From contig CM053140.1 in NCBI GenBank assembly GCA_028571685.1, positions 26,021,501 to 26,085,500 on the forward strand: a stretch of DNA of 64,000 nucleotides. Reading direction: 5' to 3'. A program made the translations under genes and the position numbers. Below, one piece after another: positions 42,950 to 54,130 of this stretch (position 1 is its first letter; every line of letters begins with the position of its first letter). The stretch is from Heterohyrax brucei (taxonomy: Eukaryota; Chordata; Mammalia; Hyracoidea; Procaviidae). Below the pieces are notes generated by a model that saw nothing but the letters and a program-made list of their open reading frames with translations, was not told the origin of the DNA and searched no databases.

Positions 42950-43032
42950 CTTGGACATCTGGCTGAAGTCGGCAAAGCCCTCAGCACTATTGAAGGACCC
43001 ACTTCCAAAGGGGTCTAAGGTTCCAAAGGGAT
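42950..43032 (-). CDS. EPS15L1: EPS15L1 coding exon, DPF-rich region part 3
   Basis: An 83-nt exon, acceptor ctttgcag|AT, donor CCAAG|gtaaag. It completes the Asp codon begun in the previous exon and ends in phase 0. It encodes two DPF motifs ([12 protein letters not shown]) followed by a conserved FADFSQMSK segment; the FADF motif resembles a similar one near the C-terminus of the protein (LADFTS). A mariner-derived repeat ends about 70 bp upstream of the acceptor, so the branch-point region must lie in the short unique stretch between them. Confidence 0.95.
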
Positions 43033-43099
43033 CTGCAAAGGGCACAAGAGTCAGAGTCACGTGCTTTCCAGGGTTGGGAGGGCTGTCACCTCCCAGTAA

Positions 43100-43820
43100 A
43101 GGGTCTTCCAGTAAGGGTGTCCTATCTTTGAACTTGAATAAAACAAGCTGTGTTAATGACAGTTTTAATTGTTTTATTATTTGGAAGCACATCTGATGAC
43201 ATCATGTGTGGAAAAGAACTTCGGGAAAAGCACCTTCCAAATGGGGCCAGAAGTAATCAGCTACCATAGCCCGCTGTCTTTTGTCATTGACAGCGACAGC
43301 CTCTCCTCATTCATCTTGGAAAAAACAAGAGCCAGGTATTCCAACGGACCAAATTCCACAGCAAACAGAAACTTCTGGGGGACCAAGTGGATGTTCTTGA
43401 ATCTCCATTGGATTCTCATCGCTCCAAATGTGACAGTTTTGTTTGTTATCAAAACCATTCATCCAAAAATGAGCCTTGTCGTTGAAGACGATTTTTCAAA
43501 CAAAAGCAGCGTCAACTTCCAACTGCTTCAGAGCCCAGTCAGCAAATGTAAGGTGCAAGCTATGGTCACTGGACTTCAGTTCTTGAGTTAAAACAACTCT
43601 GTAAGGGTAAAGCTTCAAGTTCAGATGCAGAATCTCCCAAACTGTGGTCGACAAAAGGCCCAGTTCTTGTGCTCAGGGAGAAACTGCTTGGGATGGATTC
43701 TTGCATACACCCTGACAAATGGTGACAATGTTTTCACTGGAACATGCAGTTCACTGACACCCAGGCATTGTCTGACTGGCAATAGACCTGACTGTCTCAA
43801 ATTTTTGGATTAAATGTTGA
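43100..43820 (-). pseudogene. Mariner-like (IS630/Tc1-mariner) transposase remnant A
   Basis: The minus strand encodes, in order: a helix-turn-helix piece (LGLLSTTVWEILHLNLKL), the YPYRVVLTQELKSSDH linker, then VFNDKAHFWMNG with the first catalytic Asp, NKQNCHIWSDENPMEIQEH, CCGIWSVGIPG and DYFWPHLEGA. It then jumps to the C-terminal FPEVLFHT-stop, losing the second and third catalytic residues. An in-frame TGA interrupts it. It ends about 70 bp upstream of an EPS15L1 exon. The family resembles transposases common in arthropods. Confidence 0.8.
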
Positions 43821-43974
43821 GTTGTTCCTCAGTGTGACAATTACATACATCATACATTTCACGCAACACACAACATGTATGGAGAACCTAACATCCATGT
43901 TGACAAGGAACTTTAATAATTTCTATGTGTTGTGGAATCATGCAACTTTTCATAGCTATTTGTTAAGACTAATT

Positions 43975-43976
<2 letters not shown>

Positions 43977-44012
<36 letters not shown>
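43977..44012. repeat. (CA)n microsatellite
   Basis: About 18 uninterrupted CA dinucleotides. Confidence 0.95.
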
Positions 44013-44014
<2 letters not shown>

Positions 44015-44149
44015 TAAATATGGCCACTATAGCTTCACAAATATGGTCACTGTGAGCTGTCAAAAATAGGACATTCTTATTAGAAGACCCTTTTACTAGT
44101 CAGCCCAACTAGAGCCATTCAGAAAGGTACTAGAGACACACATGAGAGT

Positions 44150-44405
44150 AGAAGATCTCCCCAAGACCCTACCCATGGAGACTGAATCCCAAGGAGGCCC
44201 ACACAGGTCCCCTACAAGGGCCTCGTCTCATGGAGGTTCTCCCCAAGGCCCCACCCATGAGAACTGAGACTCAAGGAGGCCCACAGAGGCTCAACAAGGG
44301 CCCTGTCTCATGGAGGTTCTTCCCAAGGCCTCACCTGTGGGGGTCCTCAAGGAGGCCCATGGACACCCTCAACAAGGCCCCTGCCCCGTGGGAGTACTCA
44401 GCCAG
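44150..44405 (+). repeat. Minisatellite, ~76-bp units
   Basis: Three to four diverged units built on ctcatggaggttctccccaa, ggccccacccatgagaactg and aaggaggcccacagaggc. Confidence 0.8.
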
Positions 44406-44923
44406 ACTCCTGCTCCATCCCCACCCATGGTCCGCCCATCTCCATGAGACGCTTTCTGGCCAGGACAGGCAGCTCTGGGAGAGCCGGAGGTCCACTGATT
44501 CAGTGTGCAGGCTGCTGGACCCAGCAGCTCCCAAAGGCAGGGGTTCAGTCCTATGAGAATAAGGCTCCTTCACACATGGCACCTGCTGCACAAATTAGCA
44601 CCCTCAACTAAACTTTGAGTTTTTTTAAGAAAAAAAAAAACCCAAAGACATAAATCAGTGACTTAAAAGAGAAAGGAGTAAACAGTAACTAACAACATAA
44701 GAGTTATTACTGGATTCCTACGGCCAAATTCCTTCCCAGAAAGGTGCCAGCTCTTGCTAGGAAGATGAGCAGCCCATGCGCCTCGGGTGAGGGCACGGGA
44801 ACCGCTGACTAATAACGACATGGGCACTGAAGACACACTAGTTCTGGACAGGGAGGAACTAACGGGGTGGGCTTCTCCACTGTCCACTGAACATGTCAGG
44901 AAGAAAAATAGGTGTCAGCTCAC

Positions 44924-44984
44924 CTGATCCTTTCGAGGAAACGCTGGAGGATGAGAAAGGGTCGCTGGACTCAAAGGGGTCGAG
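44924..44984 (-). CDS. EPS15L1: EPS15L1 coding exon, DPF-rich region part 2
   Basis: A 61-nt exon, acceptor ctcag|CTCGAC, donor ATCAG|gtgagc, phase 0 in and phase 1 out. It encodes LDPFESSDPFSSSSVSSKGS plus the first base of an Asp codon. It carries two DPF motifs separated by serines, the spacing typical of AP-2 appendage ligands, and a serine run that could be phosphorylated (inference). It is too short to appear as an open frame with a start codon and was found by frame continuity with its neighbours. Confidence 0.95.
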
Positions 44985-44999
44985 CTGAGTGAAAGAAGA

Positions 45000-45800
45000 G
45001 AAGAGACAGTAAAAAGCAGTTTGTTTGCTCTACCACCTGTTCATTTAACCGCAACATCTCCCGACACGCACGTACCACACCCAGGACCAGACTGATACGC
45101 GAATGTGGAATAAATGAGTCCCTGGAGTTTGGCTCTCCGAAAAGCACAGTAAACTCCTCAGAGACTGTCTCTCTTGCAGATAAAAACCTACTCATTCCAG
45201 ACAAAACACAAAGGCAGCTACCTGAAGGCTTGGGAAGTGAGCCACAGCAGGGAACACTGGAGGAGGACCAGGACATGGCAGAAGACTAGAACGAAATGAG
45301 TTCTCTGTTCTGGTGACTACAATCTGAGAGCAGAAGACAGCTGCACCGTGGATGTGGGGTGGCTACAATTCCAGTGGACACTGCCATCCTTCCAGTCTGA
45401 AGCCAGAGGAAGGCGTGTCAGGACAGCCACAACCATGGAAAAGACTTTAGGCATCAGAGGCAGAGAGGCAAAGATGGGAGGCCTAAACTTCATTCCAGCC
45501 CAAATCTCAAGTGGACTCCTAAGACACAAGCAAATGGGAAAACTCAAAGCAGCTTTTGCAGCTAAGGCTAAAAGAACAAAACTGAGGTCTGAACTCTATC
45601 CACCACAGGTGAGAGGTTGCTGTGACAGTTTAACTAAGTTAACAGCCAGCTTAGACAAAAACATCAAGGTTCTTCGGAGGAGTATAACAGAAGAAGTCTT
45701 ATCCTGACAACACAGCATTCATAATGCATAGGACATACTTCCAAATTATTCAGCATACAAAGAACCAGAAAAATGTAGTCCTTTATCCAGAGAGAAAGGA
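45000..45800. other. Intron, nothing recognised
   Basis: Unique-looking sequence upstream (as transcribed) of the 61-nt exon's acceptor. Confidence 0.4.
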
Positions 45801-45802
45801 GG

Positions 45803-45960
45803 CCTGGTAGAGCAATGGTTACGCACTAGGCTGTTAACCAAATGTCAGGAGACGGAATCCACCAGTGGCTCCATGAGAGAAAAGACCAAGTGATCTGCTC
45901 CCATCAAGCTTACACCACAGAAAAATCCTATGGGGGGCAGTTCTACAACAAAACTTAATT
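45803..45960 (+). repeat. AfroSINE
   Basis: ggaggcctggtagagcaatg, aggctgttaaccaaatgtca, gaaaaatcctatggggggca. Confidence 0.75.
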
Positions 45961-45984
45961 CTAGAAAGTGTTCAAACAGTCCAA

Positions 45985-46285
45985 AAGAAGGCAGGAGAAG
46001 GGAATGCAGGAACAAAACACAAGGGGTAAACAGAAAGCAAACCATAAAATAATAAATTTAAATCCAACAACATCAGTAATTACATTAAATGTTAAAGAAA
46101 TGGACACTCCATTTAAAAGGTAGAGATTTCCAGACTAGATAAAGAAGCCCTCACTGTAAGTTTTCCCAGACTGGATAAAGAAGGAAGCCCCCTCTATATG
46201 TTATCTACAAAGCACGTATTTCAAATATAAAGAACCAAGTAGATTAAAAGCAAATGGATGAAAAAAGATGTATCCTGCAAAGAGC
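45985..46285 (+). repeat. L1 inter-ORF fragment
   Basis: cagtaattacattaaatgtt, aaatggacactccatttaaa, atgttatctacaaagcacgt, ggatgaaaaaagatgtatcc. Contains a short internal duplication of agactggataaagaag-type sequence. Confidence 0.75.
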
Positions 46286-47452
46286 AGGCATAACTCATCA
46301 CGCAGTCTGTCATACTACGATGGCCCGCATGTTTTGACGCTGGAAACTGAGTCACCAGTGTTTCAGGTACTAGCTGTGTCACTGATGATGGACAGGTTTC
46401 AGTGGAACTTGCAGACTAAGACAGACAAGGAAGAAGGACCTGGCAATCTACTTCTGAAGACATCAGCCAGTAAAAACCTCATGAATACCAGTGGAACACT
46501 GATACAGTGCCAGAAGATGAGCCCTGCAGGTTGGAAGGCTCTCAAAAGATAACTGGGGAAGAGCTGCCTCCTTAAAGTAGAATCAAACTTAATGATGTGG
46601 ATGGAGTCAAGCTTTCAGGACCTTCATTTGCTGATGTGGCACAACTCAAAATACAAAGAAACTGCTGCAAACATCCATTAATAAGCAGAATGTGAAACAT
46701 ATGCAGTATGAATCAAGGAAAATTGGGAGCTGTCAAAAATTAAACAGAACATTTAGAGACCAGTATCTTAGGCATTAATGAACTGAAATAAACTGGCAAC
46801 GGCCACTCTGAATCAAACAACAATACAGTCAGTCTACTCTGCTGGGTATCTTAGGCATCTCGTGCTGCTGTAAGAGAAATACCACCAGTCAGTGGGTTTA
46901 CGAAGAGAAATTTATTTTCTCACAGAAAAGCAGGCAAAAGTCCAAATTCAGGCCAGCAGCTGCAGGCAAAGGCTTTCTTTGCTGGTTCTGGAGGAAAGTC
47001 CTTGTCATCAATCTCCTCCTGGACTGGGAGCTTCTGAGGCACACAGACCCCAGGTCCTGTCCAAAGAATATACTCTGCTCTCGGCAGTACTCCTTGGAGG
47101 TATGAGGTCCCCAACTCTCTACTTGTTGCCCTTTCTTTGGTATCTCAAGAGATTGCCTCAAAGTATGAAACAATCTTATAGACTGAGTCCTGCCTCACTA
47201 ACACAACCATTGCCCATCCTCCCTCATTATCATACAGGCAGGATTTATAACATAGGAATATTACATAATCTTAGGGAGCATGGCCAAGCCATACTGCTAC
47301 ACACATTTTAGGGGGACACAGTTTAATCCATGACATTGGGAGCGACAAACTGAAGAGGAATGGTGCTGCATTCATCATCAGAAAGAACATTTAAACATCT
47401 ATCCCGAAATACAATGCTGTAGTGATACAGTGATATTGATACGTCTATAAGG
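46285..47452 (+). repeat. RTE-type LINE leader and endonuclease start, split by an LTR
   Basis: 46285-46846: the RTE leader (gaagaaggacctggcaatct, aactggggaagagctgcctc) running into the start of the endonuclease domain with an ATGTGAAACATATGCAGTATG-like block. 47336-47452 resumes it (gacaaactgaagaggaatgg, cattcatcatcagaaagaac). Frame broken by stops. Confidence 0.75.
46847..47335 (-). repeat. MaLR/MLT1-like solo LTR inserted in RTE
   Basis: Ends in tgaca on the plus strand (TG on its own strand) and is flanked by ctggg (46842-46846) and ttggg (47336-47340), a 4/5 match to a 5-bp duplication. Same family as 8568-9078. Confidence 0.75.
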
Positions 47453-48083
47453 AAGATTGGAAACTCTGGTAGCATAGTGGGTTAGGTGCTATGGCTATTG
47501 GCATGGAGTGAATGTGTTCCCTACAAAATCTGTAATAATTTGGCTCTGCCATAATTCCTAGTACTGTGTGATATTCCTCCATGTTGGACTTCCTGCCTCT
47601 CTGATGTTAATGAAGGTGGATGGGCAGCAGTTGTGTTGGTAGAGCAAGACTCAATGTGTAAGTCTGAGGTGGTCTCTTAAGCTACAAAGAGAAAAATCTG
47701 GCAGAGAGATTTGGGAATCTCATATCATCAAGAAAGCAGCACTGGGGAAGAGCACATCCTTTAGACCTGAGGTTCCCGGGCTAGGATGCTTCCTGAACAA
47801 AGACTGATACAACATTAAGGACTTTCCTCCAGAGCTGACAAGGGGGAAAGCCTTCCCCTGGAGCAGACATGCTGAATCTGGACTTGTAGCCTATGGAACT
47901 GTGTAAGAATAAACTTTGCTTTCTTAAAGCCATCCACTTTGTGGTATTTCTGTTGGAGCAGCACTAGCTGACTAAAACAGAATTTGGTATCAAAAGAGTG
48001 TGGTGCTGCTCTAACAAATACCTAAAATGTGGAAGCAGCTTTGAAACTGAATTGAGGAAACCAAATAGAGGAAAGCCCTTGTG

Positions 48084-48200
48084 TTATATCAGTCTTTGTT
48101 CAGGAAGCGTCTTGGCGCAGGAACCTCAGGTCTGAAGGACATGCTTTTTTGCCTGGGGCTGCTTTCTTGACGGTATGAGGTTCCCAAATCTCTCTGCCAG
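48084..48200 (-). repeat. Inverted LTR fragment inside the MaLR interior
   Basis: Reverse complement of the LTR segment 47698-47815 (and of its 3' LTR counterpart near 49385-49500): cagtctttgttcaggaagcg, cttggcgcaggaacctcagg, cccaaatctctctgccag. Confidence 0.85.
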
Positions 48201-48322
48201 ATAGAAGATCAGACAGAAGATTCAGAAGGAACGAAGGAGAACACCAAAGAAGGCACAAATGGTGAGTGACAACAGCAGAGGATCAGCAGCAGTGGCAGCA
48301 GCAGAACCATAGGCAGTGCTGG

Positions 48323-48512
48323 AGCTGACCCATGGAGAAAGAGAGCTGAGTGCTTGTGCACAGAGGCGTCCTGGTGGAGCGGGGTGTCTCCAGGCACTTG
48401 AATCAGCAGAGCTAGCCTTGCTGACCCATGAAGCGAGAGAGCTGAGTGCCTGTGTGCTGCAGGCTTCCTAGCAGAGTGGAGTGCCTCCAAGCACTTGAAT
48501 CAGCAGAGCTAC
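48323..48512 (+). repeat. Tandem duplication (~95 bp) inside the MaLR interior
   Basis: Two adjacent diverged copies running from ctgacccatg through gagagctgagtgc to cttgaatcagcagagcta. Confidence 0.8.
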
Positions 48513-49794
48513 AGGGCCGTGGAATACCTGCCCCAGCGGGACAGATGTGGGCCTGAGGCCCAGACCATGAGGCCATAGGAAGCAGAAGCTCAAGAGACAA
48601 AGAGCATGAAAAGCTGAGCTGTCTCAGTCTCAAAAGGTATGGTCATGACCTCAGGGATTTGAAAGAGTGGAGCCAGGGCTTTCGGTGTTTGTAAGGGTGG
48701 AATTGTATTGTCACTCATTTGGGATTAGTGTGCACCTAAAGCCAAGGAGGCAGAGTTGCTGCCCAAGTGGGCCTAAGAGGCAGAGTTGCAGCACAGGGCT
48801 GGGGCTCTCCATTGAGAATCCAGAAGAGTGTGGCCAATATCTAGAGTCTGGAGGGCAAAACTATTGTGTAATATGTCTCAGAGAATTTAAGATTATTTTC
48901 AAAGGTTTAAAGGCTAATGTAATATGTTCTGGTGACTTGCTTGCTGCCTATTAATACCTTCTTTCCCTATGATTTCTCTCATTTTTAATGGAAATAAATT
49001 TAACTTGTGCCTGCAACTGTATTTTAGAAGCAGATAACTTGTGTTCTAGATTTCACAGTTAAAAAGGAATTTCTGGATTTTGGACTTGGACTTTAAGGCT
49101 TTTGCTGTGATGGGACAAACACATTTTATATTTTGCAAAAATGTGGGTTTTTTTTAAGAGAACAAAAGGTGGGATGTCATGGATTGAGTGTGTTCCCTAA
49201 AACATCTGTAACAATTGGCTCTGCCGTAAGTCTGGTACTGTGTGATGCTCCTCCCTGTTGGACTTCCTGCCTCCCTGATGTTAATGAAGGTCGATGAGCA
49301 GCAATTGTGTTGGTAGAGCAAGATTCAATGCGTAAGTTTGTTTTGAGGCTTGAGGTGGTCTCTTGAGCTATAAAGAGAAACGTCTGGCAGAGAGATTTGG
49401 GAACCTCATATCACCAAGAAAGCAGACCCGGGCCAAAAAGCACATCCTTCAAGACCTGAGGTTCCTGCGCCAAGATGCTTCCTGAACAAAGACTGATACA
49501 GCATAAGGGGTTTCCTCTAGAGCTGACAAGATGGAAAACCGTCTCCTGGAGTGGACATCCTGAATTTGGACTTGTAGCCTATCAGACTCTGTAAGAATGA
49601 TCCTTGCTCTATTAAAGCCATCCACTTGGGGCATTTCTGTTAGAACAGCACTAGCTGACTAAAACAGCTCACTAACCAAAAGGTTGGCAGTTTGAATCCA
49701 CCAGGTGCTCCTTGGAAACATGGGGCAGTTCTACTCTGTCCTACAGGGTCACCATGAGTCAGAATCAACTTGATGGCAATAGGTTATAAGGACT

Positions 49795-52700
49795 TCTCAG
49801 GCACCAGAATAAAACAGGTAACAGAGATTACAGCAGAACTAAATGAATTACAGAAGAACAACTGAAAAAATTAACAAAACCAAAAGCTGTTTAATTTTTA
49901 AAAAAGATGAACAAAATTGCTAAGCCATTGGCAAAACTTGCAAAAACAAAAAACAAACAAAAACCAGGAAACAAATAACCGGAGTAAGAAATGAGATGGG
50001 AGGTGTCACAACAGACCCAACTGAAATTAAAAGTATCATAACAGGATATTATGAAAAACTGTACTCTAACTGAAAACCTAGAGGAAATGGACAAATTTCT
50101 AGGTTAACATCACCTATCAAAATTATCACAAGGAGAGGTAGAACAATTTAATAAACACATCACAAAGAAAGAGACTGCAGAAGTAATCAAAAAACTACCA
50201 ACCACAGAGAGACCCACAAGAGTGGGTGCCTACATCGACCTGGGACCGGAAGAACCGGATGGTGCCCGGCCACCACCAGTGATAGCCATGACGGAGCTCA
50301 CAGAGAGGAGCCTCACTGGCAACACAAGAATAAAAAGAGGTGCATCATGAGATCTCCACTAAAAGACCTCAATTGATGGTCCAGTGGTTTTGGGGTTCCT
50401 CTGAGAGCATGGCCCCCGGCCCTGATGCTGCCCGTTCCCATAAATTATAACAAAGGTCCACTCTTTGGACAGGAATGGAATGGACTTGGCAATGCAGAGT
50501 AACCATATGTTGGAAGCACTTTATGGTTCTATACATCTATAGGATATCATCTTGCTGACCTCTGGCTGGAGGAAGGGGAGTGGACGGAGAGGAGGGGAAA
50601 GGAGACTGTTGGAAGGATGAGACATGTATGGAGCAGAGAGGAATAGTGTGCAGGCACCGGACAGGGAGAGCAGTGGAAGCTGCATATAGGGGGGCATGTA
50701 AATTTACATGTGAATGTACATTTTTACTCAGTTATGTTAAATAAAAAAAAAAAAGAAAAAAAAAAAAACTACCAACCAAAAGACTTCCTGGCCCAGATGG
50801 CTTCACTGGAAAATTCTACCAAACTTTCAGAGAAGAGCTAACTCCAATACTACTGAGGGTGCTTCACAGCATAGCAAAGGGTGGAATACTCTCAAATTCA
50901 TTCTATGAAGCCAGCATAATGCTGATACAAAAGACAGGGAAAGATCCCACAAAAAAAGAAAATTACAGACCTATATCACTCATGAACCTAGATGCAAAAG
51001 TCTTCAACAAAATCCTAACCAAAAGAATTCAACAACATACCAAAAAAAATAATTCATCATGACCAAGTTGGATTCATACCAGGGATGCAAGGCTGGTTCA
51101 ACATCAGGAAAAGAACTAATGTGATCAACCACACAAAAAGCACAAAGGATAAGAATAAGCTTATTTTGTCAATTGATACAGAAAAGGCATTTGACAAATC
51201 TAACACCCATTCATGCTAAAAGCTCTCAGCAAAATAGGAATAGAGGGAAAATTCCTCAGTGAAATAAAGGCCATCTATACAAGGCCAACAACCTACATCA
51301 TCCTGAATGGAAAGAGACTGAAAGAATTCCCCTTGAGAAAGGGAACTAAACAAGCATGCCCACTGTCACTACTTCTATTCAATACTGTACTAGAGGTTCT
51401 AGCCAGAGCAATTAGATAAGACAAAGAAATAAAGGACATCCACATTGGCAAAGAAGAAGCAAAAATCTCCCTATCTGCAGATGATATGACTGTATATACA
51501 GAGAATTCTAAAGAATCCATAAATACTACTGGAACCAGTAGAAGAGTTCAGCAAAGTATCAGGGTATAAGATAAACATAAGTATGTCAGTAGGATTCCTT
51601 TACACACACAAAGAGGTCATCAAAGAAGAAATAACCAAATCAATATCATTTACTATAGCTCCCAAGACGACAATTATCAATACCTAGGAATAAATCTAAC
51701 TAGAGAAATAAGAGATCTATACACAGATAATCAAGACACTCACATTAAGTGTAGAGACCTACCCTGCCCATGGACAGGAAGACTTAACATTGTGAAAATG
51801 TCTATTCTATGCAAAGTGATCTACATATACAATGCAATCCCAATACAAATTTCAGTGTCATTTTTTAATGAGATGGAGAAATAAATCATCAGCTTTGTTC
51901 GGAAAGGGAAGAACCCCAGATAAGTAAAGCACTACTGAAGAAGAGGAACACAGTGAGAGGTCTCACACTACCCGACCTTAGAACCTATTACACTGCCACA
52001 GTAGTCAAAACAGCCTGGTACTGGTAAAAAAAAAAAAAAAAGAGACATACAGACCAATGCAACAGAGTTGAGACCCCAGAGACACCATCATCCTCTTATG
52101 AACTGTTGATATTCGACAGAGACCCTAAGATTGTAAACTAGGGTAAAAACAGTCTCTTTAACAAATGGTGTTGGCAAAATCTGCAAAAAACTGAAATGAC
52201 CCATATCTCACACCTTACACAAAAACTAACTCAAAATAGATCAAAGCCTAAATATCAAACCTAAAATGATAAAGGTAATGCAATAAAAAACAGGGTCAAC
52301 AATGGAAGTTCTAATACATGGCTCAGACAGACCTCAAAATCTGAAAGTATGATCAACAGAAGAGAAAATAGATAAATGGGAACTACTAAGAATCAAGCAC
52401 TTGTACTCATCCAAAAACTATCAAAAGAGTTAATTATACAACAGGAAAAAATATTTGGCAACTACATGTCAGACTGACGTCTGATATCTATAATCTCCAA
52501 GGTACTGCAAAATACCAACAAGTAAAAGAAACTCAATTCAACAATAGGCAAAGGAGATGGATAGACACTTTACCAAACAGGACATCTAGGCAGCCAAAAG
52601 ATACATGAGGAAATGCTCATGATCATTAGCTATCAGAGAAATTCAAATAAAACTACAACGAGACACCGCCTCACCCCAACAAGGTTGGCCATAATCCAGA

Positions 52701-54130
52701 AAACACAAGCAACAAATGCTGAAGTCGCTGTGAAGAGATTGAAACTCTCCTGCACTGTTGGTGGGATTGCAAAATGATATAACCTCTTTGGAAAGCAACT
52801 GGGAGCTTCCTGAAAAAGCTAGAAATAGATACACCATTTGATCCAGTAATCCCACTGCCTGGAATATATTCTACAGAAACAAAGGCTGTCATATGAATGG
52901 ATACATGCACACGAATGTTTATTGCAGCACAGTCTACACAGCAAAAAGATAGAACCAACCTAGGTGCCTATCAACAGATGAATGGATAAACAAACTATGG
53001 TACATACACTCAATGGAACACTATGCAATGACAAAGCACAATGATTGACTCTAAGCAGCATCTCAAAACCTGGTTTCAATTGGAAGACATTATGCTGAGT
53101 GAAATCAGTCAGTGGCAAGATGACAAATGTTGTATAAGACCCCTGCTAAAAGGACTTAAAAACAGACTTACGTACAGAAGAAAAGACCCTATGAGGCTAC
53201 AAAAGTGAGGAGGGAGACAGGGAGACAGTTGGTCATAGATTAGATAGCTGACAGAAATTTGGTTAGGTGAAAGCAGTGAGAGCACACAGTAGAAAGCAGA
53301 TCAACTTAACCGGATTTCACCATAAACTGAAAGCTCTTATAATCTCAACCCAATATTGCAAGGATAGAGTAGTAGGGGTAGGGGTCTGGGAACCATGCTC
53401 TCAGGGGACATTGAGGCCAACTGGCATAACTAGTCTATTGCAAAGAGAGTCTTCCGCATCACATATTGGTTAGTGGTGTCTGGGGTCTTAAAAGCTAGCA
53501 AGCTGCCATCTGAGGTACACCAAATGGTCTCAACTCATCCAGTGATCCACAGATGATCACTAAGAACAACAAAGACAAGAGGAAAAAAGAGCTCAGGCAA
53601 CAGAAGGACCCATGTGAATGGGAGACTGTACCAACATGTGACCAGAAGAACCAGATGGTCCCTAGCCACCACCAAAGACAGCTATGATTGGACACACAAT
53701 GTTGAGTCCTTGTGGCAACATGTGAAAAAGAGGAGTGCAGCTCAAGAACTCTATTAAAAGACCAGAAGTGATGGTCTGACAGCCTGGAGGATCCCTGGGA
53801 ACATGGCCCCTAGACCCGCTGCTGCCCCTGCTACTGAGGTCAACTCTTTGGACAGAAATGGACTGGACCCAGGGACACAGTGTGACCATACTGGTATGTC
53901 TACTTTATGGTTCTATGCACTCACAGGAGTCTGACTTACTGGTCTTTTTCTAGATGGCAGAGAAGGGAGTGGAGAGGAGGAGATAGGAATTTGTTAAGAG
54001 GATACCACAAATACAGAATGGAAAGTAGGAGTGTGCTGTCCTGGGCAAAGAGAGCAAAAGGAGCTGCAGATAGGTGGGCAGGCAAAATTGACTTGGACTG
54101 TGTATCTTCTCTTAATCACAATTAAAAAAA
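49795..54130 (+). mobile_element. L1-A: 5'-truncated L1, ORF2 and 3' UTR, degenerate
   Basis: It starts within ORF2 after the endonuclease. Reverse-transcriptase motifs remain in broken frames: [20 protein letters not shown] near 50960-51020, an [20 protein letters not shown] stretch near 51296-51355, and SADDMTVYTE near 51470, where the ADD catalytic pair is intact. The ORF2 end is near 52750-53000 and the 3' UTR reaches an A-rich end at 54122-54140. It is split at 50205-50762 by L1-D. Confidence 0.9.
50205..50762 (+). mobile_element. L1-D: short L1 3' UTR insertion in L1-A
   Basis: A 5'-truncated 3' UTR copy plus an A-rich tail, flanked by the 16-bp perfect duplication aaaaaactaccaacca (50189-50204 and 50763-50778). 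It contains a G-rich purine tract (50565-50612) typical of L1 3' UTRs. Closely resembles the minus-strand insertion at 5737-6473. Confidence 0.93.

Larger units (their letters stand above)
47499..49666 (+). mobile_element. Complete MaLR-type LTR element (LTR-internal-LTR)
   Basis: 5' LTR 47499-47979 and 3' LTR 49175-49666, same orientation, roughly 85-90% alike by eye, both ending ctgactaaaaca. The internal part starts gaatttggtatcaaaagagt, as in known MaLR interiors, and ends with a polypurine tract (agaacaaaaggtggga) just before the 3' LTR. The interior is about 1.2 kb, without any credible gag, pol or env reading frame, as is usual for MaLR elements. Confidence 0.85.
47456..49790 (+). repeat. 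AfroSINE split by a complete MaLR element
   Basis: 47456-47498 carries the 5' part (ggaaactctggtagcatagt, gggttaggtgctatggct). 49667-49790 carries the rest (cactaaccaaaaggttggca, ggtgctccttggaaacatgg, caccatgagtcagaatcaac). The two halves join to one normal SINE. Confidence 0.88.

Noticed and set aside
47980-49174. Possible retroviral genes between the two LTRs
   Set aside because: The interior is about 1.2 kb and shows no gag, pro, pol or env similarity; MaLR interiors usually lack them.
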